Notes under the pieces: generated by a model
What the model saw: only the letters and a program-made list of their open reading frames with translations
Told to the model about the DNA's origin: nothing
Database searches by the model: none
From: Vitrella brassicaformis
Lineage: Eukaryota > Sar > Vitrellaceae
Assembly (NCBI GenBank): GCA_001179505.1
Contig: CDMY01000077.1
Span: 1,373 to 48,256 of the forward strand
Direction of reading: 5' to 3'
DNA length: 46,884 bases
Program-made: the position numbers and the translations under genes
Shown here: piece after piece, positions 10,991 through 21,476 of the stretch
Layout: every line of letters starts with the position of its first letter
How positions within the stretch are numbered: the first letter of the stretch is position 1

Positions 10991-11778
10991 GGGGACGAAG
11001 GGCGGCGAGCCGCTGAGATACACCACATGACACACCCATGATGCCAAACAGGTCCTGCACGTGCCCCTCTCTGTGTGCAAATGTCAATGTACCGATGTGT
11101 ATGGGTCGGCGTGGGAGTGCCCTGCCCCCGGCCGGCAGGGGGTCGGGCAGCAGACGATGGGACAGGCCGACCGCGTATACTGCATCAAAACCAACTGTGT
11201 CTCCTTCTTCTCTTCTTGCGATGGCTTACGACCGGCACCGGCACTGCCGTTGCCGGCAGGTGAGGTGGGGAGGCACGGCAGCTGTACCATCGTACGATGA
11301 TGATGGGTAAGCATAGGGACTGCACACACAATGCAATGCAGTGAAGACCCATGAGAGAATGACTGTCCATCCCGTGCGCGTGACTCTGCTGACGTGCTGC
11401 GGGCCGCGGCAGCGAGGCGATCAGCAGCCGGTCCATCGATATATATATGAATGATTACAAGATGAGTAGCGGGCGAATGATTGATCGAATGTATACGTAC
11501 ACCACACCCATCGCGTCTCCTCACATACACGCATAGACACAAAAAGATAGACACACAAGCTCTCCATGTCAATCTCATCCCTTATCTGCTGCATCCATGC
11601 AGCACATGCATCCGTCGTCGACGGATGCTCTCATAAAAAATCACCTGCCAAGACCTGGGAGAGTTATCATGTCTCTTTCACCCACAGCAGATCCCGGAAC
11701 ACACACCTCTGACGCCACCCACCCATATGTGAGACAATCAAAGCACATGACCGTCCGTCGCATTGCCTTAGGTAGGAT
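10991..11778. other. Intergenic region between RING gene A and the membrane-protein gene
   Basis: A plus-strand frame near 11061-11210 is Cys-rich (VCKCQCTDVYGS...YCIKTNCVSFF), but it has no supporting start, partner exon or family. Otherwise the region holds short AT repeats near 11441 and nothing clearly coding. Confidence 0.35.
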
Positions 11779-14034
11779 CTATGTCATTTGTGGTATATGC
11801 GTATAAGCCGAGTGTGGACAAAACTCTAGCAGCTTCACATCTCCGTAGACGGCAGGTTGCAGATCACGCAGCAGAGACATGGCGATCCAGTGTGAGAAGG
11901 TGGACGCGAACGCGGTAGATGCGACGAACAGGGTCATCAGCTTGAATGTCAGGACTCCGGGCTCATTCTCACTCCGGAGCATGGGCAGATTGTGCAGCCG
12001 CACCGTTACCTACACGCACCAACCAGACACACATTAGACATACTGTCGCGTCCATTATGGTAATATCTCGCCGCTATGTATCGTCGTGTCTCCCTCCCTT
12101 GTCTCTCACTAGCTTGCCCAGCCGACCCACCATGAACAAGATGACCTCGCATGCCATCTCGATTGCGACGAGGACACCCAGCCCGCCCAGCCTCTCGAGC
12201 AGCCGGGGCAGCGAGAAGGGATGCAGCAGCTGCTCCATCGATATAAGTGAGAGATTGATGAAGATCAGAATCAGGCTCTCGGCCTGGTTGTAGGCGTACT
12301 GTTGGTCCCTCAACGCACGAAGATACCTCGGACGAAAGTCGAATGCGATGAAATTACTCTGGAGGTCGAGGGTCGACTTTATGGATGACAGACTAGTGGA
12401 AGCTGACCGCATTCGCCGGCCCATCCGCATCACGCTCTGATGGATCTCGCTCGACGAGTGCCTCGGCTCCCCACTGCTGAGACGACTAATCGATGCTGCT
12501 GTCCCCTTGTTGCTCGATGTCATGGTCTCGATATGCTCAGTATGGCTTTCGCACTCGGAGCTTGGACAGCCTATCTTCTGTGCCGGCTTGGCCGATCGGT
12601 CGTTACGTGGCCTCGTGAGCCACCGGGTGACATTGACTTGGAGCATATCGGTATAGGGCACCGCCAGGTCACCCACGAGATCGTAGAGGGCGAACAGCAA
12701 AGACGACATGACCTTGTTTCTGAGGAAGGTCATTTCAGCCTGTTGCATCAGGCAACGAACGACAGGACAGACAGACGACACACAGCAGAAACACACAAGC
12801 CGATCGATGCCAGGTTGTGTGCCATTTTTTCGCTGTATGCTGACCTGTAGCAGACGGGGAATGATAAGGGATCCCAAAACCAGATAATAGATTACAGCAT
12901 GATTGTACAGCGGCGGCCCATCTCTCATCTTGCGTACCTATAGAAAGCAACCGTGGAACGACAAGAGATCTCAGAGAGACAGACAGATCGAACGTATAGA
13001 TGCTTTAAAAGTTGTACCATCCCGTTTGCCAGGGCCACCAAAGGAAAGGAGCAGAAGAGACATGTGAAGGCCACTAGGGCCCTCTCGCCATCGGTCGCCG
13101 CCCTCTCGCCTCTCGGGAGGAAGATGGCACTCCATAAAAAGGCAGCCGTCAGCGAAACAATGGGAACAATTGTCATCTGAAGGGTGTACAGCCATCGTCT
13201 CTTCACGGCTGGCGTATCCCGCGCCACTTGTTGAAAGAGCCCAAATGGGAGTAAGACCATGTAGCCTATATACTCTAACCTGTAAGAGACACATGAGAAA
13301 ATAAGCAATCATGTGTCTTCAGGCTTGCTCTCGAGGTGCCTATGTGTCTCGCTCACTTACGTTAGAAGGATCACAGCATAGGGCCAAAGACGAGGCTGGA
13401 CAAAGAGGTGGGGTAAGGCAACGCTGACGACTGTAGGTACGAGAAAGTAATGCCACGATTTGCAGAACCGGCTAAACAATCTCTCGCAACGGTATCCCTC
13501 AACGATTGCCAGGTAGTATACGATGACGCACAAGGAGGTCGCCGTAGTCCTTGCGTAGTCCACAGCTATCACTAGGGGTGTCGTTTTGGATTCGCACGTG
13601 CGCCAAAAGGCAAGCGGCCAAACCACCTGCATGCGTGCGAGACAGATTTGAACAGCTTCTCTTCCTTCTTCGCTTTTTAGGAAAGCCCACCATTGGTAAG
13701 GCCAAGAGAAATGCGTACAAAACTTGCAGCATGACGGTGCGGATGACGCGCCATAGTGACCGCTTAAATGGCTCAGGCGAAAAACGACTGCCAATCAGCA
13801 CTTCCCGCACTTGGATTGTCTCTCCATCATCCACCACTGTCGGCTCATAAACAAGATGCGATTCGAATTCTTCGAAGGCCGCCGGGTAATTTGCATGCAC
13901 GCGCGGGTGCAGTGCGGACATGAAAGGTGTATCAATCAGATTTATGCTGCCTGCGTGCTATTCCTTCAGCCCGTTCATGCATTTGGCTCACCGGCAGCCT
14001 TCTCGAACTCCATTTTCATCGCCTGGATTGCCAT
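11779..14034 (-). CDS. Polytopic membrane protein, unrecognised family
   Basis: The start is ATG 14034. Exon 1 (MAIQAMKMEFEKAAG) splices in phase to an exon containing NLIDTPFMSALHPRVHANY. Then follow exons ending at about 13733, 13624-13362 and 13278-12997, a short exon (MRDGPPLYNH...) at 12937-12846, a long exon at about 12740-12110, and the last exon with stop at 11779. About eight hydrophobic segments are visible (for example LCVIVYYLAIV, FLVPTVVSVALPHLF, IVPIVSLTAAFLWSAIF, LILIFINLSLISM, VLVAIEMACEVILFMV). A long Ser/Arg-rich hydrophilic loop sits between them (near 12620-12400). The length is roughly 650 residues. No transporter or channel signature was identified. The splice donors and acceptors are consistent and codon use resembles its neighbours. 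Confidence 0.65.
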
Positions 14035-14267
14035 TTCCTAGTTGAGGGCATATATTCTCCGAAGCTGTCCCAAAGAACCACTGCCTCCTCTTCACTCGCT
14101 GCGTGTTGGGGGAGAGGGTGGGAGGCCGACATGACGGACAAATCTGGGCGTCCCTCACTGAAGTGCGTCACGGGAAGGCCATTCATCTTGGCAAGGCGGT
14201 GTCAGCTCATCGTTGGCCTTTTTTGGCGAGCCAAAAGGCGATTTCGGATCCTCCGCTGCTCACCCGA

Positions 14268-14645
14268 ATGAGGCCAATCAGCCGCACAGTCCACCCGTGC
14301 TGGTTCAATGACGACCTACGAAAGGAGGTGAAGCGACTGACGGAGCAAGTCAACGAGCTGTATGACACCAACTTGACCAAGCACGAAGTGAAGGAGCTGC
14401 GTGAGATGACGGAGAAATTGGATGAGGCACACGAGCTGAGGGAGACCATTTTGGACACGGTGGTGGGACGCAGGCGTGATAAGTATTACTATACGAGCGA
14501 AAGTGAGATGACGGCGCTGGCGGACAGGCTGAATGAGTTGTGCGACAAGCTGACCAATACCGCAGACAACCTGTCTACGCTCTCAGACACGCTCGTGGAG
14601 AAGGGAGTCATCGAGAGCGACGATCTACCTTATTCGCTGCAGTAA
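14268..14645 (+). CDS. Small coiled-coil protein, 125 aa
   Basis: A single exon runs from ATG 14268 to TAA 14645. Upstream in-frame sequence exists but reads poorly, so this ATG (MRPISRTVHPCWFND) is preferred. From residue 20 on it is almost wholly charged heptad-like helix (LRKEVKRLTEQVNELYD; KELREMTEKLDEAHELRE; MTALADRLNELCDKL), with a short break at a GRRRDKYYYTSES segment. There is no signal peptide or membrane segment. The function is unknown. It is convergent with the membrane-protein gene only at its 5' side, with about 230 bp between the two starts, so a shared promoter is possible. Confidence 0.55.
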   Translation: MRPISRTVHPCWFNDDLRKEVKRLTEQVNELYDTNLTKHEVKELREMTEKLDEAHELRETILDTVVGRRRDKYYYTSESEMTALADRLNELCDKLTNTADNLSTLSDTLVEKGVIESDDLPYSLQ

Positions 14646-14856
14646 ATGAGAGGCCCGAAGACAGGCAGGCAGTTGTGTGTTTGGCTCATGTTGAGGTGTA
14701 ACCTAGCTAATCTTTGGCAGTAAGGTGTGCATCTATAGATTAATAAATGAAAGCTCATTTCATTGCATAGACACGAAGGACACACATGGACTGTCCACTG
14801 TACAAGACCACCACAACAAATAGATGAATGTCCGCGTATAGGCTGCCATCTCTGAG

Positions 14857-15879
14857 GTGGTCGGCCCCTCCTTCTCCCTCCCCTCCCTCCAAGACTTTCT
14901 CTCGAGACCGCAGGTTCGGCTACAGCAGCGCCTGACCGATCAACTGCACAAGTTCCGCTTCAACGAGCTCTTCAACTCCCTTCCCCCCGACAGCAGAGCC
15001 CGCGCCCGTCTTCTGAGCTGCCAAGGGCCTCTTTCGTCTGGCTGGCTGTCAGCAATCCCTTCCAGCGATAGCAAGACACTGAACAACTTCCAGTATCGCC
15101 ACGCCGTCGCCGGGTGTCTCGGCATTGCCCTCCCGCACGCAACCATCTCACAGCGATGCATCTGCGGCGGGGAGGTGGACAAGTTTGGCGATCACTTCTA
15201 CGTGTGTCACACCGGCCGTGAGCGAGTCACGAGACACAACAACATGCGCAACTTGTTTGTTCGCATCCTGGCTGAAGCAGATGTTCCCTCCAATGTGGAG
15301 GTGTCTCTGCACAGCCTCGGCATCACCCCGCCTGACGACAACCCCAACAACCAGCGCATGGACATCTACTGTGTGATCGACGGCAGTGACTACCTGCTCG
15401 ACGTCACCGCCGCCCACCCCTGCCGCCCTGACAACTCCCCCATCCCCTTCCACCGAACAGTCAACCGGCGTGGTGCACAGCTCCCAGGTGGCAAGGCGGC
15501 TCAGCTTGCGGAGAAAGACAAGATCGACAAGTATGGACCAATCACGCAAGCAGCCGGCTTCCGCTTCGTGCCCCTCGCTGCGGAGACATTCGGCAGATGG
15601 GGAGACAAGACCATGGATTTTCTCAAGATGCTCGCCAAACGAAAGCCTCGCCCCACATCCATTCCCATGGAGGAGGACACAGCCTTCCGAGAGAGCATCG
15701 TCAACCACTGGAGCCAGCTCCTGTCCGTCGAGCTGATGAAGCACAACGCGTTTCAAGTGGCGAGTCGTGCGCAGCGCGCGGCGGCCGCCAGAGGGCCACG
15801 GAGGGCCAGCGCGTTTCCGGAGGACTTCGTCAGCCGCGGGCCACACAGGCCACACACCAGCCCCGCTGCGGGGCTGTAA
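14857..15879 (+). pseudogene. C-terminal fragment of a second non-LTR retrotransposon (RLE type)
   Basis: The open frame of about 340 codons has no credible own start and begins abruptly, as expected for a 5'-truncated insertion. It contains a zinc knuckle (CICGGEVDKFGDHFYVC, about 15163-15213), followed by TRHNNMRN and an endonuclease-like core (RMDIYCVIDGSDYLLDVTAAHP, 15355-15420) with a downstream Lys-rich helix (GKAAQLAEKDKIDKYG). This order (CCHC, R-H, D...D..T, K) matches the restriction-like endonuclease end of CRE/R2-like elements. It differs clearly in sequence from the fragment at the left edge, so two lineages are present. The frame is intact, so the copy is younger, or was exapted. 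There is no RT domain upstream. Confidence 0.6.
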
Positions 15880-16366
15880 GGTGGCTGGCTGGACCTGGGT
15901 CCTAAGTGTGTGTGTCATGTTGCATGTCTCGCGCTTGTTTGCAGTGTGCGACATGTTTTCGCAGTCAACGAGCGCTGTCCATTGTTTCGGCATGTATTGT
16001 TTCGCTTCATTTGCTTGGAACGAACTGATGCTTAGACGAACTTCGTCGCCCGTTTCATGCATCTACTTAACCGAACCAGTCCCTAGAGAGCTAATACAGC
16101 TAAGCACATACAGCCACACGACACATGGCCCCAGCACTGCCTGCGTCTGCCTGATACCCTCCTCAATGCGAACATGCCGCCATCAGCAAGCAGGGAGGCA
16201 CCTGGAGATGGCACTGCGAGAGAAACGTCACTACAGCCACAGTCACGCAGGCCCCTCGACCCACACACGCACACACTAGCTAGCCAACAGTCGACGACAA
16301 ACCCACTTACCCCATCCTCTCTCCCCTCCCCTCCCCTCCCCTCCCTCCCCTCCCCTCCACGTGTCG
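15880..16366. other. Intergenic, with CT-rich and CA-rich tracts
   Basis: No gene was seen. A pure ctcccctcccc tract lies at 16318-16358, immediately downstream of the minus-strand RING gene B. Confidence 0.4.
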
Positions 16367-16539
16367 TCAGACGAACACCTGTTCTGTCTTGGTGATTGGC
16401 TGTCTGCATATGGGGCACAGCCGCTCGGCCGGGGGGCCCCACATCAACTCACCGGCACACTCAGCAGACAGGCGTAAGTGGTGCTGCCCACATCGACCGA
16501 CAAAGAGAGGCATTCATTTGTTGCAGGCATGGACCTCTC

Positions 16540-16574
<35 letters not shown>

Positions 16575-17900
16575 GTGCGTGTGTGTGTGTGTGTGTGTGC
16601 CTACGCATGGTATGAGCACGACTTTCCTGCGGTTGTCCAAGCACACAGCGCACTTGATATTCTCGGCATCATCCGCCGCAGAAGCAAGCCTGTGGCAAAA
16701 GAAAGACATGTGTCTGTCTGTGGTCGGATTGCTGACTCACTTTCGTTTCGCCTCTTGCAGCTGTCGCATCAGCTCTTCCTTCTCCCGGCGCATCTGGCCA
16801 AGCAGGTGGTGCTCTCTTTCCCATGCTGCCGCTGACCAAGACGCCCTGAGGCACGACACACCAACACACCAACACAAACACGCCACCCGGCTCAGTCCGT
16901 CTGTTTGGCTCCCTTACGTTGGTCGGACACTTAAGGGATGGGCGGGGGGTGGAGGCACAGACAGATCCATCACCACCACGGGCACCCGGATGGTGCGGTG
17001 GGGACGAGTACAGCGAGTGGTCGACATCGCTGCAGGTGAAGGTCGCGGGGGAGGCGGCGGTGGGTGTGCGGGGCACGGTACGTAGGCCGCCACAGCAGCA
17101 ATCGCCCCGGTCCCACTCGACGCCTTCTCCCCTATGCTCATCCCCTCCACACCACGACGGTCGACCTCGGCACGCGAGGGACTGGTTGAGGGCTCGACAG
17201 CAGGCTCCTCCTCTGGCGACGCCTCCCGGCCATGCCCATGTGCAGAGAGGGACTGGCCTGACCCCTCAGAGGTTTCCTGAGACGGCTGCGGCGGTGGTGC
17301 TTCAGCTTGGCGGGGAGGTCGCCCAGTGCGTGCAGCGGCCGCTACTGTTGACGGGGATAGCGGCTCAACGCTGGGGACATGCAACTGAGGCCTCTGGTGC
17401 GTGAATCTGCGTCTGGTGCGAACCTGTCCCGCTGGCGGCTTCGCGATGAGGGGCGGGGGAGGGGGACGGGGACGCGGAGGCTGCGCGGTGAGGAAGATGG
17501 GCACCCGTCCGTCCCATTGTCGCTGCACCACCATCGGCATCCGGGTCGCCTGAGTGGCATCGGGCGGTGGTGGTGGTGGTGGTGGTGATGGTGGCGGCGG
17601 AGGAGGGCGGTCGGCCGGCGAGGGCATTCCAACAGCATGAGTATTGCCCGTGCTGCCCGTGGCTTCACCATCGACCATCCGAGCGTTGGTAGAGTCAGAG
17701 GGGGTGGGCGTCGATGCAGAGATGGGTCCAGCAAGTGGCACATCCGGCGCCTGAGGAGTCTCGCTCGCCTCCTTAATGATCGACATGGCCGCCATGCTGG
17801 CGATGCTGCCCGGCACCGCCTGCAAGTGGCTCTTTGTCTCCCGGCTGCCGCCGATTGCGATGTGTGGTTCATCGACGACAGCGGCACAGCAACGCCGCTT
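16367..17900 (-). CDS. RING-finger protein B (C-terminal RING with one zinc ligand replaced by Ser)
   Basis: C-terminal exons: 16918 upward (a very Pro-rich exon with a PPPPPPSPPPPPPPP run near 17560-17600), 16845-16741 (coiled coil, REKEELMRQLQEAKRK), 16689-16605 (NIKCAVCLDNRRKVVLIPC) and 16483-16367 (HHLRLSAECAGELMWG...CPICRQPI). All junctions are GT-AG and phase-consistent. The intron splits the RING after the third Cys, exactly as in the gene at 10158. At the fifth ligand, where paralogue A has Cys (TGT), this copy has Ser (TCT), so zinc site binding may be impaired. The coiled coil before the RING suggests dimer or partner binding. The frame stays open upstream to about 17915 (DEPHIAIGGSRETKSH), probably with more 5' exons up to about 18470 that I could not join in phase. 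A (CT)n/(GT)n tract fills the RING intron. Confidence 0.65.
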
Positions 17901-18597
17901 CCCTGAGAGGACTGGAGGTCTTGCTCACGACGATGGACAGCCCAGATGGGCAGAGGGAGTATGCCTCGTTGCCAGGGAGAGAGCAAGGCCGACGGCGGGA
18001 AAGACGGCGCGTCGACCTAAATACAAACAGACAAGTGTGTGCGCGTATATTTATCGTGGGCACGTGTGCGTGTGTGTTGTTGGGTTGGGTGCTTGCTGAC
18101 TTTGGCGTCGTTATTGCTGCTGTCGATGGGTATCATCTCATCGAGGCTCAGGACGCCCCTGCGTGCCAACCACAGGACTCATCGCCACAGCTGCATGTGG
18201 ATCAGGCAGGGACAGACACACAATCATGGTTTCTTTGGTCCCCGTGTGTGTGCCATGTGTGCATCAGATGCTGGCCTGATGGTTCGCGACGGATCAGAGA
18301 CGAAGTGATGCCGTGGAGCGACAACTTATCCAGCTGCAGCCACACCAAAGCACATGCACGCATCCACCCACACAACCCCCCCATCCTTCGGCTCACCATG
18401 CTCCTCCTCACTCGCTGCATAGCCTGCAGCGACAGACGCCGGCCTCGCAGCAGTCTCGCAGCAGCCTGACGATGGATAGCGAGGCTGTTTTGCCCTCAGA
18501 TGCGTGTTTCATGCTGAAAGGAGCTCACCCACAGTGGAGAAGGGCAGGAAAAGGAGGGGAATCTCTCGCTTCTTTGCGAGCTCGAAGAGGTCTGCGA

Positions 18598-18960
18598 TCC
18601 TGGTTGGTTGGTTAAGGGTTTGACGAGACACCTGTCCCTAAGCCCGGCGCTACCTTCCGGCGCAACCAGGCATCTTCTCTGTCCACAGCACACACCAAAC
18701 AGGCAACAGGCACATGCAGAATGCATGCACAAGGCCTATCTGCCCTTCCCATGGAGCAGTGGGTGCTAGTCTGACAGATCCTGGTTGGTTGGTTGGTTAA
18801 GGGTTTGACGAGACACCTGTCCCTAAGCCCGGCGCTACCTTCCGGCGCAACCAGGCATCTTCTCTGTCCACAGCACACACCAAACAGGCAACAGGGACAT
18901 GCAGAATGCATGCACAAGGCCTATCTGCCCTTCCCATGGAGCAGTGGGTGCTAGTCTGAC
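18598..18960. repeat. 185-bp tandem duplication forming the 3' tail of a retroelement
   Basis: Two copies with a period of 185 bp (the motif aagggtttgacgag starts at 18614 and 18799). They differ by one base (ggcacatg/gggacatg) and by one extra ggtt. On the minus strand they follow the stop of the retroelement frame at 18951 and end in an (aacc)n microsatellite. That is the usual layout of a non-LTR 3' UTR with tandem units and a simple-repeat tail. Confidence 0.8.
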
Positions 18961-18990
18961 AAGTCAGCGTCAAGCACCCACTGCTCCATC
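18751..18990. repeat. Inverted repeat at the end of the retroelement frame
   Basis: The arm atggagcagtgggtgct (about 18751 and 18936, once in each 185-bp unit) is matched in inverse orientation by agcacccactgctccat (about 18974-18990) inside the last codons of the retroelement frame. The nearest pair could form a stem of 17 bp around a 20-nt loop that itself contains ctgacaagtcag. Confidence 0.7.
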
Positions 18991-19925
18991 TCATGCAACT
19001 CATATATGAAGTCATACTCACCATCAAACTGACTGGGTGGGAGAGATGGATTGAGTGCAAGCCAGCGAGCCCGCTCCTTGTGTGCAGCTAGGAGGAAGTC
19101 TGCAACTGCTGAAAGGAGCGGTAGCTTATCTGACTGCAGCAGAGAGGTAGTGAAAACTATAGGGTGCGCCTTGCTCCATCGCTTGTAGTTACAAGCATCA
19201 GGGGCGGTAATACCATACTTATGAATGGTGGAGAAAAGTGCGTGACGCAATGTAGAATACAGAGGACACGAGACAAGTATGTGTGTCTCATCCTCTACTG
19301 GAGGACGAGGCACACTATGACCACCGACATCACGGACCGAAACCAACAGATCATTACGATGCGAGCAGTAAGCACATGATCTATATTCTCGCGGACAGTC
19401 GATCAATCGGCCATCCATGAGAGCAGACGGATGACAACCGGTACGGAAGAGAAAAAGCACACGCCGCTGGTGTGCAGGGAGTGCTAAGTATGGCAGAAAG
19501 GCTGGCAGCGGCTGGATAAGCCGATGCAGCCAATCTTGTCCATGCTGAAGCACTTCCATATATGACTGCGCTGGCACGTATGATGCCATGCACACGAGCG
19601 AGTCAAGGTCACACCGGCACTCACGCAGAGGAGGAGCAAAGGAACGATGCAAGCGTGGGAATGACACGGGAAAGGAATGATTGAAAAGGCGACAACCAGG
19701 GACAAAGAGGAGCTTACGTGCTTGAAAAAGTGCTCTGCCAGACACCCTTGTCTGACCAGATGCATAAGAACGCCATGGAAGCAAAGACACTGCCTGAGCC
19801 GTTAGAGAGATAGGCGGGGGGAGAGAGGGAGTAGCAGGCAAGCTAGGGACGCGAGCATGAGCCCAACGTTTTTCCAAGATTCGAGCGAGACAGGCAGGGA
19901 AGAGCGCTTTCGCGTAACTGTGCAA
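18951..19925 (-). pseudogene. C-terminal fragment of a LINE-type retrotransposon
   Basis: This 324-codon minus-strand frame has no plausible start and looks 5'-truncated. Near its centre it carries a zinc-knuckle-like segment (CPREYRSCAYCSHRND, then ETHILVSCPLYSTLRHALF). Such C..C...H....C plus 'hllvsCP.Y...R' is typical of the extreme C-terminus of jockey/I/CR1-like LINE ORF2 proteins. The segment before it (RRVLFLFRTGCHPSAL) fits the same region. No RT motifs are present. The frame is intact to its stop at 18951 and runs straight into the tandemly repeated tail. It is unrelated to the two RLE-type fragments. Confidence 0.55.
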
Positions 19926-19986
19926 CCGTTACTGCGTTAACGGCTGCGGCACACTGTAAGCTTGGCGGCTCACCCATTTCGAAGCC

Positions 19987-21476
19987 ATGGTTGCTCTCTT
20001 CGTCGTCCTTCTCTGTCTCGGCTACGTCCATGTTGGGGTGCAAGGCATCGGTCTCGACGTGATCCGGATGCTCATCGACAATCCTGATGCTGTGGTCGGT
20101 AACACAACAGCAAAGGTGGCGTGACGGCGGCCTGCATGGTTCTATGTCTGTCTATGCACCAACCAGGCAATCCTCAACCCCGCTCAGATCCGAGAGCCGT
20201 GGCTTGTCGTCGACGCCGACGCACGTGGACGGGCGTTTCTTCCCGACGGCACCGAAGTGACAAACCAGGCAAGTGGCCGTCGGGGCGCACACACGATTCT
20301 GTCTTCAACCGCCAATACGTACTGTACACATGTCGGGGTCCTCAGCTCGGCAGTGGGGACATCTTCGCGGAGGACCTTATCTGGGCTGGGGGGAATGTGA
20401 AAGCTCGACGGGTTCGTTAGCAAAAACAGAAACAGACATGCATGTACGCACCAGCGAGTGCACTGACTTGCTGGCTGTTGACTGGTCACATTTGTTTGTT
20501 CAGGACGTCATAGCAGGCAACGGTAAACCGTGTGGCAAGGACATTCTTCAGCAAAGGACGACACACACCGGATGCTGTCTGCTTGTCTCTTTGCTCATCG
20601 AGCAGAAGTCACTGCCAAGAAGGTGAGGGCTTATGACAGCTTGACTGCGCATAAGGACATGTCTGTGTGGGGTGACCTTCGCGTCTACGGTGCGCTCTGT
20701 TACAAGATTCAGACCACCTACTTTCTTTCTGAGGTGGCTTGTATCTGCGTGCAGGCGGAGTTGGGCCCACCCCCGCCGCACTTGAGGTGCATGGATATAC
20801 ACTTCAGGCGCAAGACATCAAGGCGGTTAGGATCGTGGCTGGCAGCGTACCAACAGGCATGGCTCTAGAGTATGGTGACATCATTGCGTCAAAGGATTTG
20901 GCGTCCGGAAAGGACGTGCACTCTCATCGGGACGTCACTGCGAGACGTGAGCTGCGGGCCCCCAAACTGGAAGCAGACGAATGCTCCTGCGCCTCGCTGG
21001 TCGACACACGACGGGCGATTGCGGGGGCATTCGAGGTCCGCAGCAGTGACCAGCCGTCCTCTTCCCTGGCTGAGTGGGCCGACAGCGACCGGTCGGCGGC
21101 GTACGATGCCTTCAAGCAACTGCGGGTGCGCACTGACCGAGACGCCCGACTAGGCTTGGCCAGTGCTGATGTGCAAAGGCTCCTCCCATCGGCAGTGAAG
21201 ACATTCGTGCCACACGTGCACCAAGCTGCTGATGAGGAGGATGACGACAGCGAGGCCGCTGCAGCAGGGGGACAGGCTGAGGCTGCTCAGGAGATGACCA
21301 TCGACCTCACGCAGCTGCTCTACACACAGATGGCCGTCATTCAAGACCTCATCAACGAGAAAGAAGCTCTGACCAAGAATGACGACGCCATGGCCAAGAC
21401 GATTGGGTCCCTGATGGGTCGCATTGCTCGTCTGGAGCAGGGCAGTGGCGGCGATGGGCTTTTGGGTTCCAATTGA
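19987..21476 (+). CDS. Predicted secreted fibre-like protein with a degenerate S74/ICA-like chaperone domain
   Basis: Exon 1 (ATG 19987-20098) encodes a signal peptide (MVALFVVLLCLGYVHVG). Further exons are about 20172 (or 20191)-20268, 20346-20411, 20504-20522 (only 19 nt), 20606-20689 and 20755-21476. The intron after 20268 uses GC-AG (CAG|GCAAGT), and the rest are GT-AG in phase. The exon 1-2 joint is not settled. The middle (residues about 80-200) is a run of short Gly/Ala/Val repeats (GDIFAEDLIWAGGNVKAR; MSVWGDLRVYGG; DIIASKDLASGKDV), as in beta-helical tail fibres. The C-terminus has RLGLASADVQRLLPSAVK, matching the 'GfiAqeVq.vlPeaV' signature of the S74 intramolecular chaperone domain, then a trimer-type coiled coil (YTQMAVIQDLINEKEAL...RIARLE). 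The expected S-D-x3-K catalytic pair is not seen: the SD at the right place is followed by QPSSS. Self-cleavage is therefore unlikely. About 370 residues. Confidence 0.6.

Noticed and set aside
11061-11300. Small Cys-rich secreted protein on the plus strand
   Set aside because: No signal peptide, no partner exons and no conserved spacing. The cysteines sit in one short frame only.
17342-17986. His/Arg-rich second protein overlapping the Pro-rich exon of RING gene B
   Set aside because: It is the shifted frame of a ccacca/ccgcc-rich tract. The phase-consistent RING gene uses the other frame.
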